From NCBI GenBank assembly GCA_964505935.1, contig CAZDKX010000003.1:1-55446 (forward strand): a stretch of 55,446 bases of DNA, in the 5' to 3' direction. Every line of letters starts with the position of its first letter. Position 1 is the stretch's first letter. A program made the translations under genes and the position numbers. Source of the stretch: JADGQM01 sp964505935. GTDB lineage: Bacteria > Desulfobacterota > Syntrophobacteria > Syntrophobacterales > Syntrophobacteraceae. The notes under the pieces were generated by a model that was given only the letters and a program-made list of their open reading frames with translations, did not search any database and was not told where the DNA came from. Positions 7,572-16,133 of the stretch are shown piece by piece.

Positions 7572-9323
7572 TTGCCCATCAAAAGAGCTCACGGCCATGT
7601 TGCCGGCCTGAAAAGCAGCACCCGCCAGCGTATCGAGCGGCTTTATCGGCGTAAAGTGACACCCCGCCAGATCGTCTCCCCCGATTTAGCACGCGATATG
7701 GCGCGCCTTTCCTATGACTGCGGAAGGCAGCTCGGCCTTCTCCTGGCGCGCGATGGGTCGGTCGAAATGGTTCTGGTCGGCGGTCCCCGCTCCCTCTTCA
7801 TTCCGGATCTGCCAAAAAGCCGCGGCGGTCGCTGGCGTCTCAGGGGACTGCGTTTGGTTCACACTCACCTCCAGGAAGAACCCCTTTCCCAGGAAGACCT
7901 CATGGACTTGGTGTTCTTGCGCCTGGACTGTATGGCAGCGGTTCGGGTGGACCCCCACGGCGGCGCAACGCAGCTGGAAATTGCCCATATCCTGCCGGCC
8001 AGCGATCGGGATCACCCGGGCTGGCAGATCCTGCCGCCCATCCCCTGCTATGAGCCCGAACTGGATTTCCCGGCTCTGGTTCAGGCCCTGGAGGAAGAAC
8101 TGGAACGCAATCGCCTGGCCATGATGCCGTCAGCCAGTCAGGAGGATCGGGCAATTCTGGTCAGCGTTACGACTGCCGACCGGGAAACAGCCAGGCGATC
8201 CATGGATGAACTGATGGAGCTGGCGCACACAAGCGGGATCGCCGTGGCCGACACCATCATTCAGCGGCAGCGCCAAGTCAACTCCAAGTATTTGATCGGA
8301 AAAGGAAAACTGGGTGAGATCGTGCTCCGGGCGCTGCAATGTGGAGTGGATCTGCTGATCTTCGATCAGGAGCTCAATCCTTCCCAGGTACGCTCACTCA
8401 CCGATACCACGGAACTGCGGGTGATCGATCGGACCCAGCTCATTCTCGATATCTTCGCCCAGCGGGCGCAGAGCCGCGAAGGAAAGATCCAGGTGGAAAT
8501 GGCGCAACTCAAGTATCTCCTGCCCCGGCTCGGGATGAAAGACGATGCGCTGTCAAGGCTCACCGGCGGCATTGGGGCGCGGGGCCCCGGAGAAACGACC
8601 CTGGAGATCAACCGACGGCGGACCAAAGATCGAATCAGCCACCTGGAGAATCAGCTGAAGCTGATCCGCAAGGGGCGCACCCAGCGGCGCTCGCGGCGCC
8701 TGCGCAAACGTATGCCCGTCATCTCCATCGTGGGCTACACCAATGCCGGGAAATCCACGCTCCTCAATACCCTGACCAAGAGCCTTGCTTTTGTCGAAGA
8801 CAAGCTCTTCGCCACCCTTGACCCCACGAGCCGACGCCTGCGCTTTCCTCGCGATTTCGAAGTGATCATCACCGATACCGTGGGCTTCATTCGCGATCTG
8901 CCCCGCGACCTCCTGGACGCCTTTGCCGCAACCCTGGAAGAGCTCGACGATGCCGACCTCCTGCTCCATGTGGTGGACCTCAGCAATCCCCACTTTGAAG
9001 ACCAGATGGCGGCCGTGGACCGGATCCTGGACGTCCTGGAACTGCGCCGGAAAGAGACCGTTCTCGTCTTCAACAAGACCGACCTGCTGGGTCCCGAATA
9101 TGTGAGCAACCAGCTGAGAAGATACGGCGGTGTTGCTATTTGTGCCCTCTCCTCTAAGACCCTGGAGCCGCTCATCCTTGAGTTGCAGGACCACGTGGCA
9201 GCTCTTCTCGAGCAAGGCTTGGCGGGGAAACCACTCGCCGAGCAGCCTGATGAACCTTCGGAGGGGAAAAACAAGGAAGCCAAGCCTGCGGACTCGGCTT
9301 GGCTTCCCGTAGAAGAAGTTTAA
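7572..9323 (+). CDS. hflX: GTPase HflX, long form
   Basis: 583 residues, much longer than the ~430-residue E. coli HflX. An extra N-terminal domain of ~170 residues is followed by the HflX domain (SKYLIGKGKLGEI, DLLIFDQELNPSQ, then GRLTGGIG-type linker GARGPGETTLE). The G domain has G1 GYTNAGKST, G3 DTVGFI, and G4 NKTD. HflX binds the large ribosomal subunit and splits stalled ribosomes. The start appears to be TTG at 7572, eight bases after paaK. The N-terminal extension also occurs in other Desulfobacterota (family knowledge). Confidence 0.9.
   Translation: MPIKRAHGHVAGLKSSTRQRIERLYRRKVTPRQIVSPDLARDMARLSYDCGRQLGLLLARDGSVEMVLVGGPRSLFIPDLPKSRGGRWRLRGLRLVHTHLQEEPLSQEDLMDLVFLRLDCMAAVRVDPHGGATQLEIAHILPASDRDHPGWQILPPIPCYEPELDFPALVQALEEELERNRLAMMPSASQEDRAILVSVTTADRETARRSMDELMELAHTSGIAVADTIIQRQRQVNSKYLIGKGKLGEIVLRALQCGVDLLIFDQELNPSQVRSLTDTTELRVIDRTQLILDIFAQRAQSREGKIQVEMAQLKYLLPRLGMKDDALSRLTGGIGARGPGETTLEINRRRTKDRISHLENQLKLIRKGRTQRRSRRLRKRMPVISIVGYTNAGKSTLLNTLTKSLAFVEDKLFATLDPTSRRLRFPRDFEVIITDTVGFIRDLPRDLLDAFAATLEELDDADLLLHVVDLSNPHFEDQMAAVDRILDVLELRRKETVLVFNKTDLLGPEYVSNQLRRYGGVAICALSSKTLEPLILELQDHVAALLEQGLAGKPLAEQPDEPSEGKNKEAKPADSAWLPVEEV
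9277..9305 (+). terminator. Perfect 10-bp hairpin at the 3' end of hflX
   Basis: AAGCCAAGCC (9277-9286) and GGCTTGGCTT (9296-9305) are exact inverted repeats separated by 9 bases. They lie within the last 16 codons of hflX. The stem is followed by CCCGTAG and not by a T-run. It may be a Rho-independent-like or mRNA-protecting hairpin that has been accommodated in the coding end. Confidence 0.5.
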
Positions 9324-9547
9324 CACGCCGTAAGGAGTGCCTTTTATGGTTGCTTTTTACCAGCTGAGATGAGCACTGTAAAGTGGGAGCGGGTAGTATT
9401 TGGAGGGGGAGAAAGGCAGTATTTCTTTGGTAGGGTAACTATGTAGTCATGCCGGGGGTTGACCCTTGCCCCCAACCCGCAGGTGAGCGTCATTGGCGGT
9501 CGGGATGCCAACCACCAGAGCATGAGGGTTTTCAGGAGATCGCTGGA

Positions 9548-10537
9548 GTGAAGTCCAACAAGGTTGAAACTGTTCTCGGGTTCCTGATTTTATGCCTTCT
9601 CCTGGTCATCGCCATCGGCGTTTTGATCAAGCAGTCCCGATATGACGAAGCGCCGTTTACGGCAGCGCTATCCAAGGACCTCCCTGCTCGTGACGATCAT
9701 GACTCCGCAGGTCCGGCCCGGGACTTGCGGGACTATCGCCCTGAGGGGTGGGTGGTCATGACCCCTGCCGAACGTTTTGGTCCGGAAAGCCTCTCAGAAA
9801 AAATTGATGGGAGAGCTGAGCTGTATCTTTCCGCCGGGTTCTTGAGCCTTCGTACGCAGCGCTTTGCCGTGGCGGGCCAGCCAGAACAGTGGCTCGAGCT
9901 CTTTCTATACGATATGGGAGACCGGCGGAATGCCTTCTCGGTTTACAGCACCCAACGGCGTGCGGACGCTGAAGATGTCCCCTTGGCCCAGTCCGCCTAC
10001 CGTACGGAGAATGCCCTGTTTTTCCAGCACGGCCAGTTTTATGTGGAAATGATCGGGACCTCGAAGCAGATGGTTGAAAGGATGCTTGCCATCGGCGAGA
10101 ATTTCATCCGCGAGCACCCGGCCGACGCCGACCGGATAGACGAGCTCACCCTGTTCCCCGAGGCCTCACTGGTCCCGGGAAGCCTTGCCCTACTGGCGGA
10201 AAACGTGTTTGGCTTTGATCGTCTGAGCCATACCTTTACGGCCCGCTACCGCCTCGCCGAAACGGAACTGACCGCCTTTCTGGCGCCGCAGGCATCGGCG
10301 ACGGCGGCGAGGGAGATGGCTAATGCTTACCATGAATTCCTAACGGCGAACGGTGGGGAGGACGTAAGTCTGACTGTCCCGATTCCTGACGCCTGGGTGG
10401 TTAAGGTCTTCGACACGTTCGAGGTAGTTTTTATCCATGACTCTTACCTGGGTGGCGTACATGAAGCGGAGCGCAAGGACTTGGCGGAAGAACTCACCCT
10501 GAAGCTCAAGAAGGCCCTGAGCCAGGCAGGGAAATGA
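9548..10537 (+). CDS. DUF6599-like membrane-anchored protein
   Basis: About 329 residues from a GTG at 9548, which sits 9 bases after AGGAG. The open frame runs further upstream but that part is not protein-like. One N-terminal membrane segment (VLGFLILCLLLVIAIGVLI) anchors an extracytoplasmic domain. The region PAERFGPESLSEKIDGRAELYLSAGF followed by LELFLYDMGDRRNAFSVYSTQRR resembles DUF6599, whose members have a conserved NGAAELYL/YDMG pattern. The function is unknown. It heads a four-gene redox block with a DUF362 protein, a polyferredoxin and a Tat aldo/keto reductase, so an accessory role in that extracytoplasmic redox system is plausible. Confidence 0.65.
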   Translation: MKSNKVETVLGFLILCLLLVIAIGVLIKQSRYDEAPFTAALSKDLPARDDHDSAGPARDLRDYRPEGWVVMTPAERFGPESLSEKIDGRAELYLSAGFLSLRTQRFAVAGQPEQWLELFLYDMGDRRNAFSVYSTQRRADAEDVPLAQSAYRTENALFFQHGQFYVEMIGTSKQMVERMLAIGENFIREHPADADRIDELTLFPEASLVPGSLALLAENVFGFDRLSHTFTARYRLAETELTAFLAPQASATAAREMANAYHEFLTANGGEDVSLTVPIPDAWVVKVFDTFEVVFIHDSYLGGVHEAERKDLAEELTLKLKKALSQAGK

Positions 10538-10652
10538 AGCTGGCATTCGAAAACGGGAGACTGTTTCGGTGGGACTGGAGAGTGGGGATGTCCATGGGGA
10601 AGGTCTCGTTATTGCCAGAAGATCTGGGACGTAACGCTTTGGAGGCGAGGGG

Positions 10653-11651
10653 GTGAACCCTTCTGGAAGCCATGACGGCTCCGAGCGCCGGCAGTTCCTC
10701 AAGCGGCTGGTCAAGGCGGGAATGGCCATGACGGGAATTGGCCTGCTGGGTTATCGGCTCTATGACCCGCATGGGCCGGTGGATGCGGAAGAGCGTCAGC
10801 GGGGGTTGGTGCACCTGCCGGACTTTACCATGCCGGGAGGCCAACAGCGGATGGTGATCGTCAACGGGCCGGACCGGGTTCGGTCGGTCGAGCTGGCGCT
10901 CCAGGCGCTTGGGGGGATCGAGGCTTTTATCAAACAGGGTGACCGGGTCTTGATCAAGGTCAATGCGGCTTTTGCCTCACCGCCCTCACTTGGTGCCACC
11001 ACAAACCCGGAATTGGCGGCCGAAGTCGCCCGGTTGTGCTTCAAAGCGGGAGCGGCGTCGGTGAGTGTCACCGATAATCCGATCAATGACCCGGAAAGCT
11101 GCTTTGCCCTGTCCGGGATCAAGGCCGCGGTGCAGTCCGTCGGCGCCCGCCTGCTCCTGCCCAAAGATGCCTTCTTTCAGCCCACCACAGTCTCCGGCGG
11201 GAGCCTTATCAGGAACTGGCCGCTGCTTTACACTCCCTTTGAAGGGGTGAACAAGCTCATAGGCATCGCTCCGGTCAAGGACCACCATCGCAGTGGGGCT
11301 TCCATGAGCATGAAGAACTGGTATGGACTCATCGGTGGCAGGCGCAATATCTTCCATCAGAACATCCACGATTTCATCAAGGAGCTCGGGTTGCTGGTGA
11401 GGCCGACGCTGGTGATTCTGGACGGCACCATGACCATGATGACCAATGGCCCAACGGGGGGTTCGTTGTCTGATTTGAAACCCACCAACACCCTGATCGT
11501 CAGTGCCGATCAGGTGGCTGCTGACGCCTTTGGGGCGACTCTTCTGGGCAAAACGGCCCTCGATCTGCCTTACCTCCAGAAGGCGGAAGCGGAAGGGGTG
11601 GGGACCGTGGCTTATGAATCGCTCCAGCCCCTCCGGGTGCAAGCTGGCTGA
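10653..11651 (+). CDS. Tat-exported DUF362 family protein
   Basis: 332 residues from GTG at 10653. Near the N-terminus, ERRQFLKRLVKAGMAMTGIG is a twin-arginine signal with a hydrophobic stretch. The mature part matches DUF362: VLIKVNAAFASPPSLGATTNPEL, a VSVTDNPINDP segment and a DHHRSGASMSMKNWYGLIGG block. DUF362 proteins usually accompany ferredoxin domains, but no Cys cluster is present here. The neighbouring polyferredoxin could supply electrons. The conserved DHH/SMKN residues suggest an enzymatic or cofactor role. The actual reaction is not known. Confidence 0.8.
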   Translation: MNPSGSHDGSERRQFLKRLVKAGMAMTGIGLLGYRLYDPHGPVDAEERQRGLVHLPDFTMPGGQQRMVIVNGPDRVRSVELALQALGGIEAFIKQGDRVLIKVNAAFASPPSLGATTNPELAAEVARLCFKAGAASVSVTDNPINDPESCFALSGIKAAVQSVGARLLLPKDAFFQPTTVSGGSLIRNWPLLYTPFEGVNKLIGIAPVKDHHRSGASMSMKNWYGLIGGRRNIFHQNIHDFIKELGLLVRPTLVILDGTMTMMTNGPTGGSLSDLKPTNTLIVSADQVAADAFGATLLGKTALDLPYLQKAEAEGVGTVAYESLQPLRVQAG

Positions 11652-11673
11652 CGAGCAGCTTCGAGTTTCCAAC

Positions 11674-13686
11674 ATGAGTATTGTAACGGTTCGACGGATA
11701 ACCCAGACGTTCTTCCTGCTGCTCTTTTTGTGGTTCTGCGTGGTGAGTTCGTTCGGGGTGGCATGGTGGCAGTTGCGCGGTTGGCCGGTCAATTGGTTTC
11801 TTCAGCTGGATCCGTTGGTGGCCCTGGGCACCGTTCTCACTACCGGGATGCTTTACGGCGGCCTTGCCTGGGCGCTGGTTACCGTTGCGCTGACGCTTTT
11901 CCTCGGACGAGTCTTTTGTGGGTGGGTTTGTCCCTTTGGCGCGCTGCAACAGCTGGTGGGCTATTTCGGCAAGCGGGGCAAGAGCGCCTCCTACCGGGTA
12001 GCCGTCAACCAATACCATCGAGGTCAGTCCCTCAAGTACTATCTGCTTTTCTTCCTGCTGGCCGCGGCTGCCGGAACGCTCCTGAGTGATGCCGTCCGCA
12101 TGGTTTTCGAAAACTCGCTGAGCATTTGGCTCATGGTTGCAGCCACCCTTGGCGCCATGGTATTGGCGATTGCCACGTATTCTTCGGAACATAAGAAGGC
12201 GGGTGCCATCGGCTTTGCCCTGGTGGCGGTATGGGCACTTCTGGGTTTCTTCTTCGGGGCTGGTCAGCTAGTTGGTGCTTCTCTGCAAACCGGGCTGCTC
12301 GACCCGATCCCTCTCCTGCAGCGTTCGGTGAACCTGGTGATCCTGGCTGTCACCGATGCCGCGCCTCAGGTGCTCTCCCACCATCAGCGCTATTACGAAG
12401 GGGCCTGGGTCATCGGCGTCGTGTTTCTGCTCGTCATGCTGCTGAACCTGAAGCGGCCAAGGTTCTATTGCCGTTTCCTCTGCCCTCTTGGGGCCCTTTT
12501 GGGGCTGCTTGGACGCCCCTCCCTCTGGCGCATCGGCAAGAAAACCGATGATTGCCGCCACTGCAAGCTCTGCGAAGCCCATTGCGAGGGGGCCTGTGAG
12601 CCTACTGCCGCGATCCGCGGCAGTGAATGCGTGCTCTGTATGAACTGCCTGCATGAATGCCGCCACGAACTCATAACCTTCAGCACGCTGCCGTCTGCAA
12701 CGGGGGAAATAGTCTTGCCGGAGCTTTCTCGGCGCGAGGCGGTGATCACGTTATTTTCAGGAGCGGCCCTCCTGCCGCTCTTGAATCTCAGCGGCGGCAC
12801 CGCCCGCAATTATAATCCAGCCGTCCTCCGCCCGCCCGGGGCGCTGGCGGAGCCCGAGTTTCTGAGTCGCTGTCTGAAGTGCGGCCAGTGCATGCGCATC
12901 TGTCCCGCCAATATCATCCAGCCGGCAGGGTTTGAAGCCGGTCCGGAGGGGCTCTGGACCCCCATCCTGAACTTTCGGATCGGCAGCAGTGGTTGCCAGC
13001 TCAACTGCGTAGCCTGCAGCCTGGTCTGCCCCACGGCGGCGATCCGGCCCCTGCGCCTGGAGGAAAAGCGAGGCCTCGGTGATTTTGCGGGGAAAGGGCC
13101 GCTCAGAATCGGGACGGCTTTTATGGACTACGGCCGCTGCCTGCCCTGGGCGATGGACAAGCCCTGTATCGTCTGCCAGGAAAACTGTCCTGTAAGCCCC
13201 AAGGCCATCTTTGTCCGGGAGCATTTCAGCACCATCCGGGGAGGCATATTAGAGGTGCGGAAAGCCAGTACCCTCAATGTGGAGTTTCGTCACCCTCCCC
13301 TCCCCCCCGACCAACTGGCCACAGGCGACTATTACCTGCTCTGTGTCAACGACGACGAAAGGGCGCGCGAGGGAGCCAGAAGGCAGGAGCCGGGAGCCGG
13401 GAGTCAAGAGCTAAGAGCCAAGAGCCAAGAGCGAGGGCAGCGCAGGCTGATTGTCGGCAATACCACCAGCCAGGTGACCGTCAGGGAGGACCAGCCGTTC
13501 GAGCAGCCGCCCGCCCCCGGGAGCGTGATGGCCATCCAGGTTCGGCTGCAGCGGCCGGAGGTGGATGTGAAACGGTGCATTGGCTGCGGTATATGCGAAC
13601 ACGAATGCCCCGTGAGTGGCAAAAGGGCGATTCGCGTCACGGCCGAAAATGAATCCCGGACCAGCTCGCACTCGCTGTTGCTGTAG
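11674..13686 (+). CDS. NapH/MauN-type membrane polyferredoxin with multiple 4Fe-4S motifs
   Basis: 670 residues from ATG at 11674. The open frame extends into the preceding gene, but the membrane segment starts here. About six membrane helices fill residues ~10-290, with NapH-like CGWVCPFGALQQ and CRFLCPLGALLG motifs. Cysteine clusters then follow: CRHCKLCEAHC, CVLCMNCLHEC, CLKCGQCMRICP, CVACSLVCP, CIVCQENCP and a C-terminal CIGCGICEHECP. These can hold several 4Fe-4S clusters for electron transfer across or along the membrane. It probably links quinol or ferredoxin to the Tat-exported neighbours. A Gln/Glu/Arg/Ala-rich low-complexity segment interrupts the protein at 13369-13440 just before the last ferredoxin motif. 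Confidence 0.85.
   Translation: MSIVTVRRITQTFFLLLFLWFCVVSSFGVAWWQLRGWPVNWFLQLDPLVALGTVLTTGMLYGGLAWALVTVALTLFLGRVFCGWVCPFGALQQLVGYFGKRGKSASYRVAVNQYHRGQSLKYYLLFFLLAAAAGTLLSDAVRMVFENSLSIWLMVAATLGAMVLAIATYSSEHKKAGAIGFALVAVWALLGFFFGAGQLVGASLQTGLLDPIPLLQRSVNLVILAVTDAAPQVLSHHQRYYEGAWVIGVVFLLVMLLNLKRPRFYCRFLCPLGALLGLLGRPSLWRIGKKTDDCRHCKLCEAHCEGACEPTAAIRGSECVLCMNCLHECRHELITFSTLPSATGEIVLPELSRREAVITLFSGAALLPLLNLSGGTARNYNPAVLRPPGALAEPEFLSRCLKCGQCMRICPANIIQPAGFEAGPEGLWTPILNFRIGSSGCQLNCVACSLVCPTAAIRPLRLEEKRGLGDFAGKGPLRIGTAFMDYGRCLPWAMDKPCIVCQENCPVSPKAIFVREHFSTIRGGILEVRKASTLNVEFRHPPLPPDQLATGDYYLLCVNDDERAREGARRQEPGAGSQELRAKSQERGQRRLIVGNTTSQVTVREDQPFEQPPAPGSVMAIQVRLQRPEVDVKRCIGCGICEHECPVSGKRAIRVTAENESRTSSHSLLL
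13369..13440 (+). repeat. Short GAGCC-type tandem repeat within the polyferredoxin gene
   Basis: This stretch is made of near-repeats of GAGCCGGGAGCC, then AAGAGCCAAGAGCCAAGAG. It stays in frame and encodes a Gln/Glu/Arg/Ala/Ser-rich linker (about REGARRQEPGAGSQELRAK...). The sequence is unlike the flanking codons and resembles intergenic simple repeats found elsewhere. It is likely an in-frame repeat expansion or insertion between the penultimate and last ferredoxin modules. Confidence 0.6.
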
Positions 13687-13888
13687 CAGGTCGTACCGGA
13701 GCGGCGTTGCCTGAGCATCATGAAATTGGAGATTCATGCAACCCGTCGGTATCCAAAACTTGGCAGGGATTTCCAGGCAGTTGCTCATGTTCCTTTGGGA
13801 CACCCGGAAACAATGAAAAGGCTCGATTCCGACTCGTTACTCGCAACTCATCACTCGAAACTTTTCGAAGCAAAGGAGCAAAACGCAC

Positions 13889-15121
13889 ATGTCCAAGAAA
13901 GAATATCTGTCACGGCGGGATTTCCTGCGCACGGCAGGAATGGTTGGCACCGGTTCGCTGCTCACTGCGGGCGGCATGCTGGCGCAGGCGGCTGGGGAAG
14001 GGGGCGGGCAGGGGCCGGACCTGAAGAACGCCACCGTTCCCATGCGGCCTTTTGGGAAAACCGGAGTCGAGGTCTCCTGTCTTTCCCTGGGCGGCATGTT
14101 TGACATCCCTTCGAATCAGCTCCTGCTGAGACTGGCCTTGAAACACGGGGTCACCTATTGGGACACCGCTGACTGCTACGAGGGAGGCAAAAGCGAGCTC
14201 GGCATCGGTCAGTTCCTGGCAAAATATCCCGAGGTGCGCAAACAGCTTTTTCTGGTAACCAAATCGGATGCGCGAGACCCAGCCGGCATGACGAAACTCC
14301 TCAACCAGTCGCTCGAAAGGATGAAGACGGACATTATCGACCTCTACTTCGTCCATGGGATAAGCAGCATCAAGGAGCTGAATCAGGACACGAAGGCCTG
14401 GGCGGAAAAGGCCAAAGTGGCCGGCAAGATCAAATTCTTCGGCTTCAGCACGCACAGCAACATGGAAGAGTGCCTGCAGGCGGCGGCGCAGCTGGGATGG
14501 ATCGACGGCATCATGATGACCTACAATTTTCGGCTCATGCACACCGACCACATGCGGTCGGCGATTGAGTCGTGTGTCAAGGCGGGCATCGGTCTGACCG
14601 CCATGAAGACCCAGGGAGGCGGCTCGGTGAGCATGGAAAGCGAGACAGAACTGAAGCTGGCCGGACGTTTCATGCAGCTCGGGTTCACCGACAAGCAGGC
14701 CAAACTCAAGGCGGTGTGGGAAAACTCCAACATTGCCAGCATCTGCTCACAAATGCCCAATCTGACCATTCTAATGGCCAACATTGCTGCGGCCCTGGAC
14801 CAGACCAGACTTTCCGGGGGAGACCTGGAACTGCTCAGGCAGTATGCGTGCGAAACGGCCTCGAGCTATTGTGCGGGATGCGCTTCGCTCTGTGAATCGG
14901 CTTTTGCTGCGGCACCGCCGCCCATTCGCGAGGTGATGCGCGGTCTCATGTATTTCCACAGCTACGGGGAAAAGGATCAAGCCCGTCTGCTCTTTGCGGG
15001 TCTGCCGGAAGCCGCCCGTAACAGCCTGTTGACAGACGATTTCGCTGGAGCGGAAAAGAACTGCCCCCAGGGTCTTCCCATCGGCAGACTCATGAAGGAA
15101 GCGGTTTCCTTACTTGCTTGA
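13889..15121 (+). CDS. Tat-exported aldo/keto reductase
   Basis: 410 residues. The N-terminus carries SRRDFLRTAG plus a hydrophobic core and an AQA cleavage-like site, a twin-arginine signal. The barrel begins VPMRPFGKTGVEVSCLSLGG and includes YWDTADCYEGGKSELGIG (catalytic Asp and Tyr), KSDARD (Lys) and YFVHGI (His position), so the AKR tetrad is visible. The C-terminal part has YCAGCASLCESAF and later NCPQG, a Cys cluster typical of AKRs with an extra Fe-S-like tail. It is the last gene of the redox block and is probably periplasmic and fed by the polyferredoxin. The substrate is unknown. Confidence 0.85.
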   Translation: MSKKEYLSRRDFLRTAGMVGTGSLLTAGGMLAQAAGEGGGQGPDLKNATVPMRPFGKTGVEVSCLSLGGMFDIPSNQLLLRLALKHGVTYWDTADCYEGGKSELGIGQFLAKYPEVRKQLFLVTKSDARDPAGMTKLLNQSLERMKTDIIDLYFVHGISSIKELNQDTKAWAEKAKVAGKIKFFGFSTHSNMEECLQAAAQLGWIDGIMMTYNFRLMHTDHMRSAIESCVKAGIGLTAMKTQGGGSVSMESETELKLAGRFMQLGFTDKQAKLKAVWENSNIASICSQMPNLTILMANIAAALDQTRLSGGDLELLRQYACETASSYCAGCASLCESAFAAAPPPIREVMRGLMYFHSYGEKDQARLLFAGLPEAARNSLLTDDFAGAEKNCPQGLPIGRLMKEAVSLLA

Positions 15122-15202
15122 GACGGTCGTCCTCGGGAGTCGTGCTCAGCAGCTTGCCCTTCTATGTTGCTTCAATTTGTGGAATTTACAGGGAGTTTCA
15201 GC

Positions 15203-15871
15203 ATGAGCAAAGTGAAAGTCACCGACGAAATCTACCAAGTCGGGGGAGGACCGCTCACCGATCCTGAGGATGCGGCCATTTATCTCATCAATTTTGGCGG
15301 TCGGGCGGCTCTGGTGGATGCCGGCTGCGGTTTTTCCCACGACCGGTTGCTGGCCAACATTCGCGATTGTGGTGTCGGGCCGGAGCAGATCGAATTGCTC
15401 CTCATCACGCACTGCCATTTTGATCACACCGGAGGAGTTGCTTCCTTGTTGAAGCTCCTGAACTGTCGGACGGTGGCTCATCAGCAGGAAGCGGAGTTCC
15501 TTGAAATCGGCGACAATACGGCAACGGCTGCTGACTGGTATGGTTCGTCCCTTCAGCCTTTTGTGGTTGACAACAAGATAGTCGGTTCCGGCGAAACCCT
15601 TCCTCTGGGGGAGCGAACCATTGACGCGATCCATACTCCGGGCCACACTCCTGGCTCGCTGGTCTATCTGACGGAATCTCAGGGTTTGAAAGTCCTTTTC
15701 GGCCAGGATGTGCACGGACCGCTCGATGCCAGTTTTTACTCGAACCGGAAAGACTATGAAAAGTCCCTCAAAATGCTCCTCACCCTCGAAGCCGACATCC
15801 TCTGCGAGGGGCATTACGGGATTTATCGAGGCCAGCGTGAAGTGAAAGCATTCATTCGGCAATTTCTATAG
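15203..15871 (+). CDS. Metallo-beta-lactamase fold hydrolase
   Basis: 222 residues from ATG at 15203, preceded by CAGGGAG. The metal motif THCHFDHTGG lies near residue 70. A second-shell GHTPGSLVYL and GQDVHGP follow, and a late EGHYG supplies the last histidine, so the glyoxalase-II-like metal set is complete. It may act as a thioesterase or lactonase, but the substrate cannot be told. It stands alone between the redox block and the ABC operon. A TTG/ATG upstream at 15164 would add 13 residues and lacks support. Confidence 0.85.
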   Translation: MSKVKVTDEIYQVGGGPLTDPEDAAIYLINFGGRAALVDAGCGFSHDRLLANIRDCGVGPEQIELLLITHCHFDHTGGVASLLKLLNCRTVAHQQEAEFLEIGDNTATAADWYGSSLQPFVVDNKIVGSGETLPLGERTIDAIHTPGHTPGSLVYLTESQGLKVLFGQDVHGPLDASFYSNRKDYEKSLKMLLTLEADILCEGHYGIYRGQREVKAFIRQFL

Positions 15872-15929
15872 GATGGCAACACAGCACCTGCCATGGGGTT
15901 GTCCGCCAGCCCGCGCGGGGCAGCTTCGC

Positions 15930-15979
15930 AGGGTGGGTTGTGCCCACCGCCAACGCAGCATGTGGGCATAGCCCACCCT
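15930..15979. repeat. Imperfect GGGTGGGC palindromic intergenic repeat
   Basis: Left arm AGGGTGGGTTGTGCCCAC (15930-15947) and right arm GTGGGCATAGCCCACCCT (15962-15979) are inverted repeats with 16 of 18 positions paired. A related fragment with TGGGCTGTGCCCACC and a following TGTTGACCG-like tract occurs at 27235-27296. This indicates a dispersed repeat family. Confidence 0.7.
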
Positions 15980-16133
15980 AGCCACCTGTTGACCGTGACG
16001 GCTATTTCTGGACGGTTCCCAACCTCGCTCCCGCGCGGAATCGGACGTTGACTTTCCCGCAACAGTGAGAAACACTAAACAGGTTTTCACAAAGTAAGAT
16101 GAACACCGTCATCCCTTGCGGGAGCGATATCCC

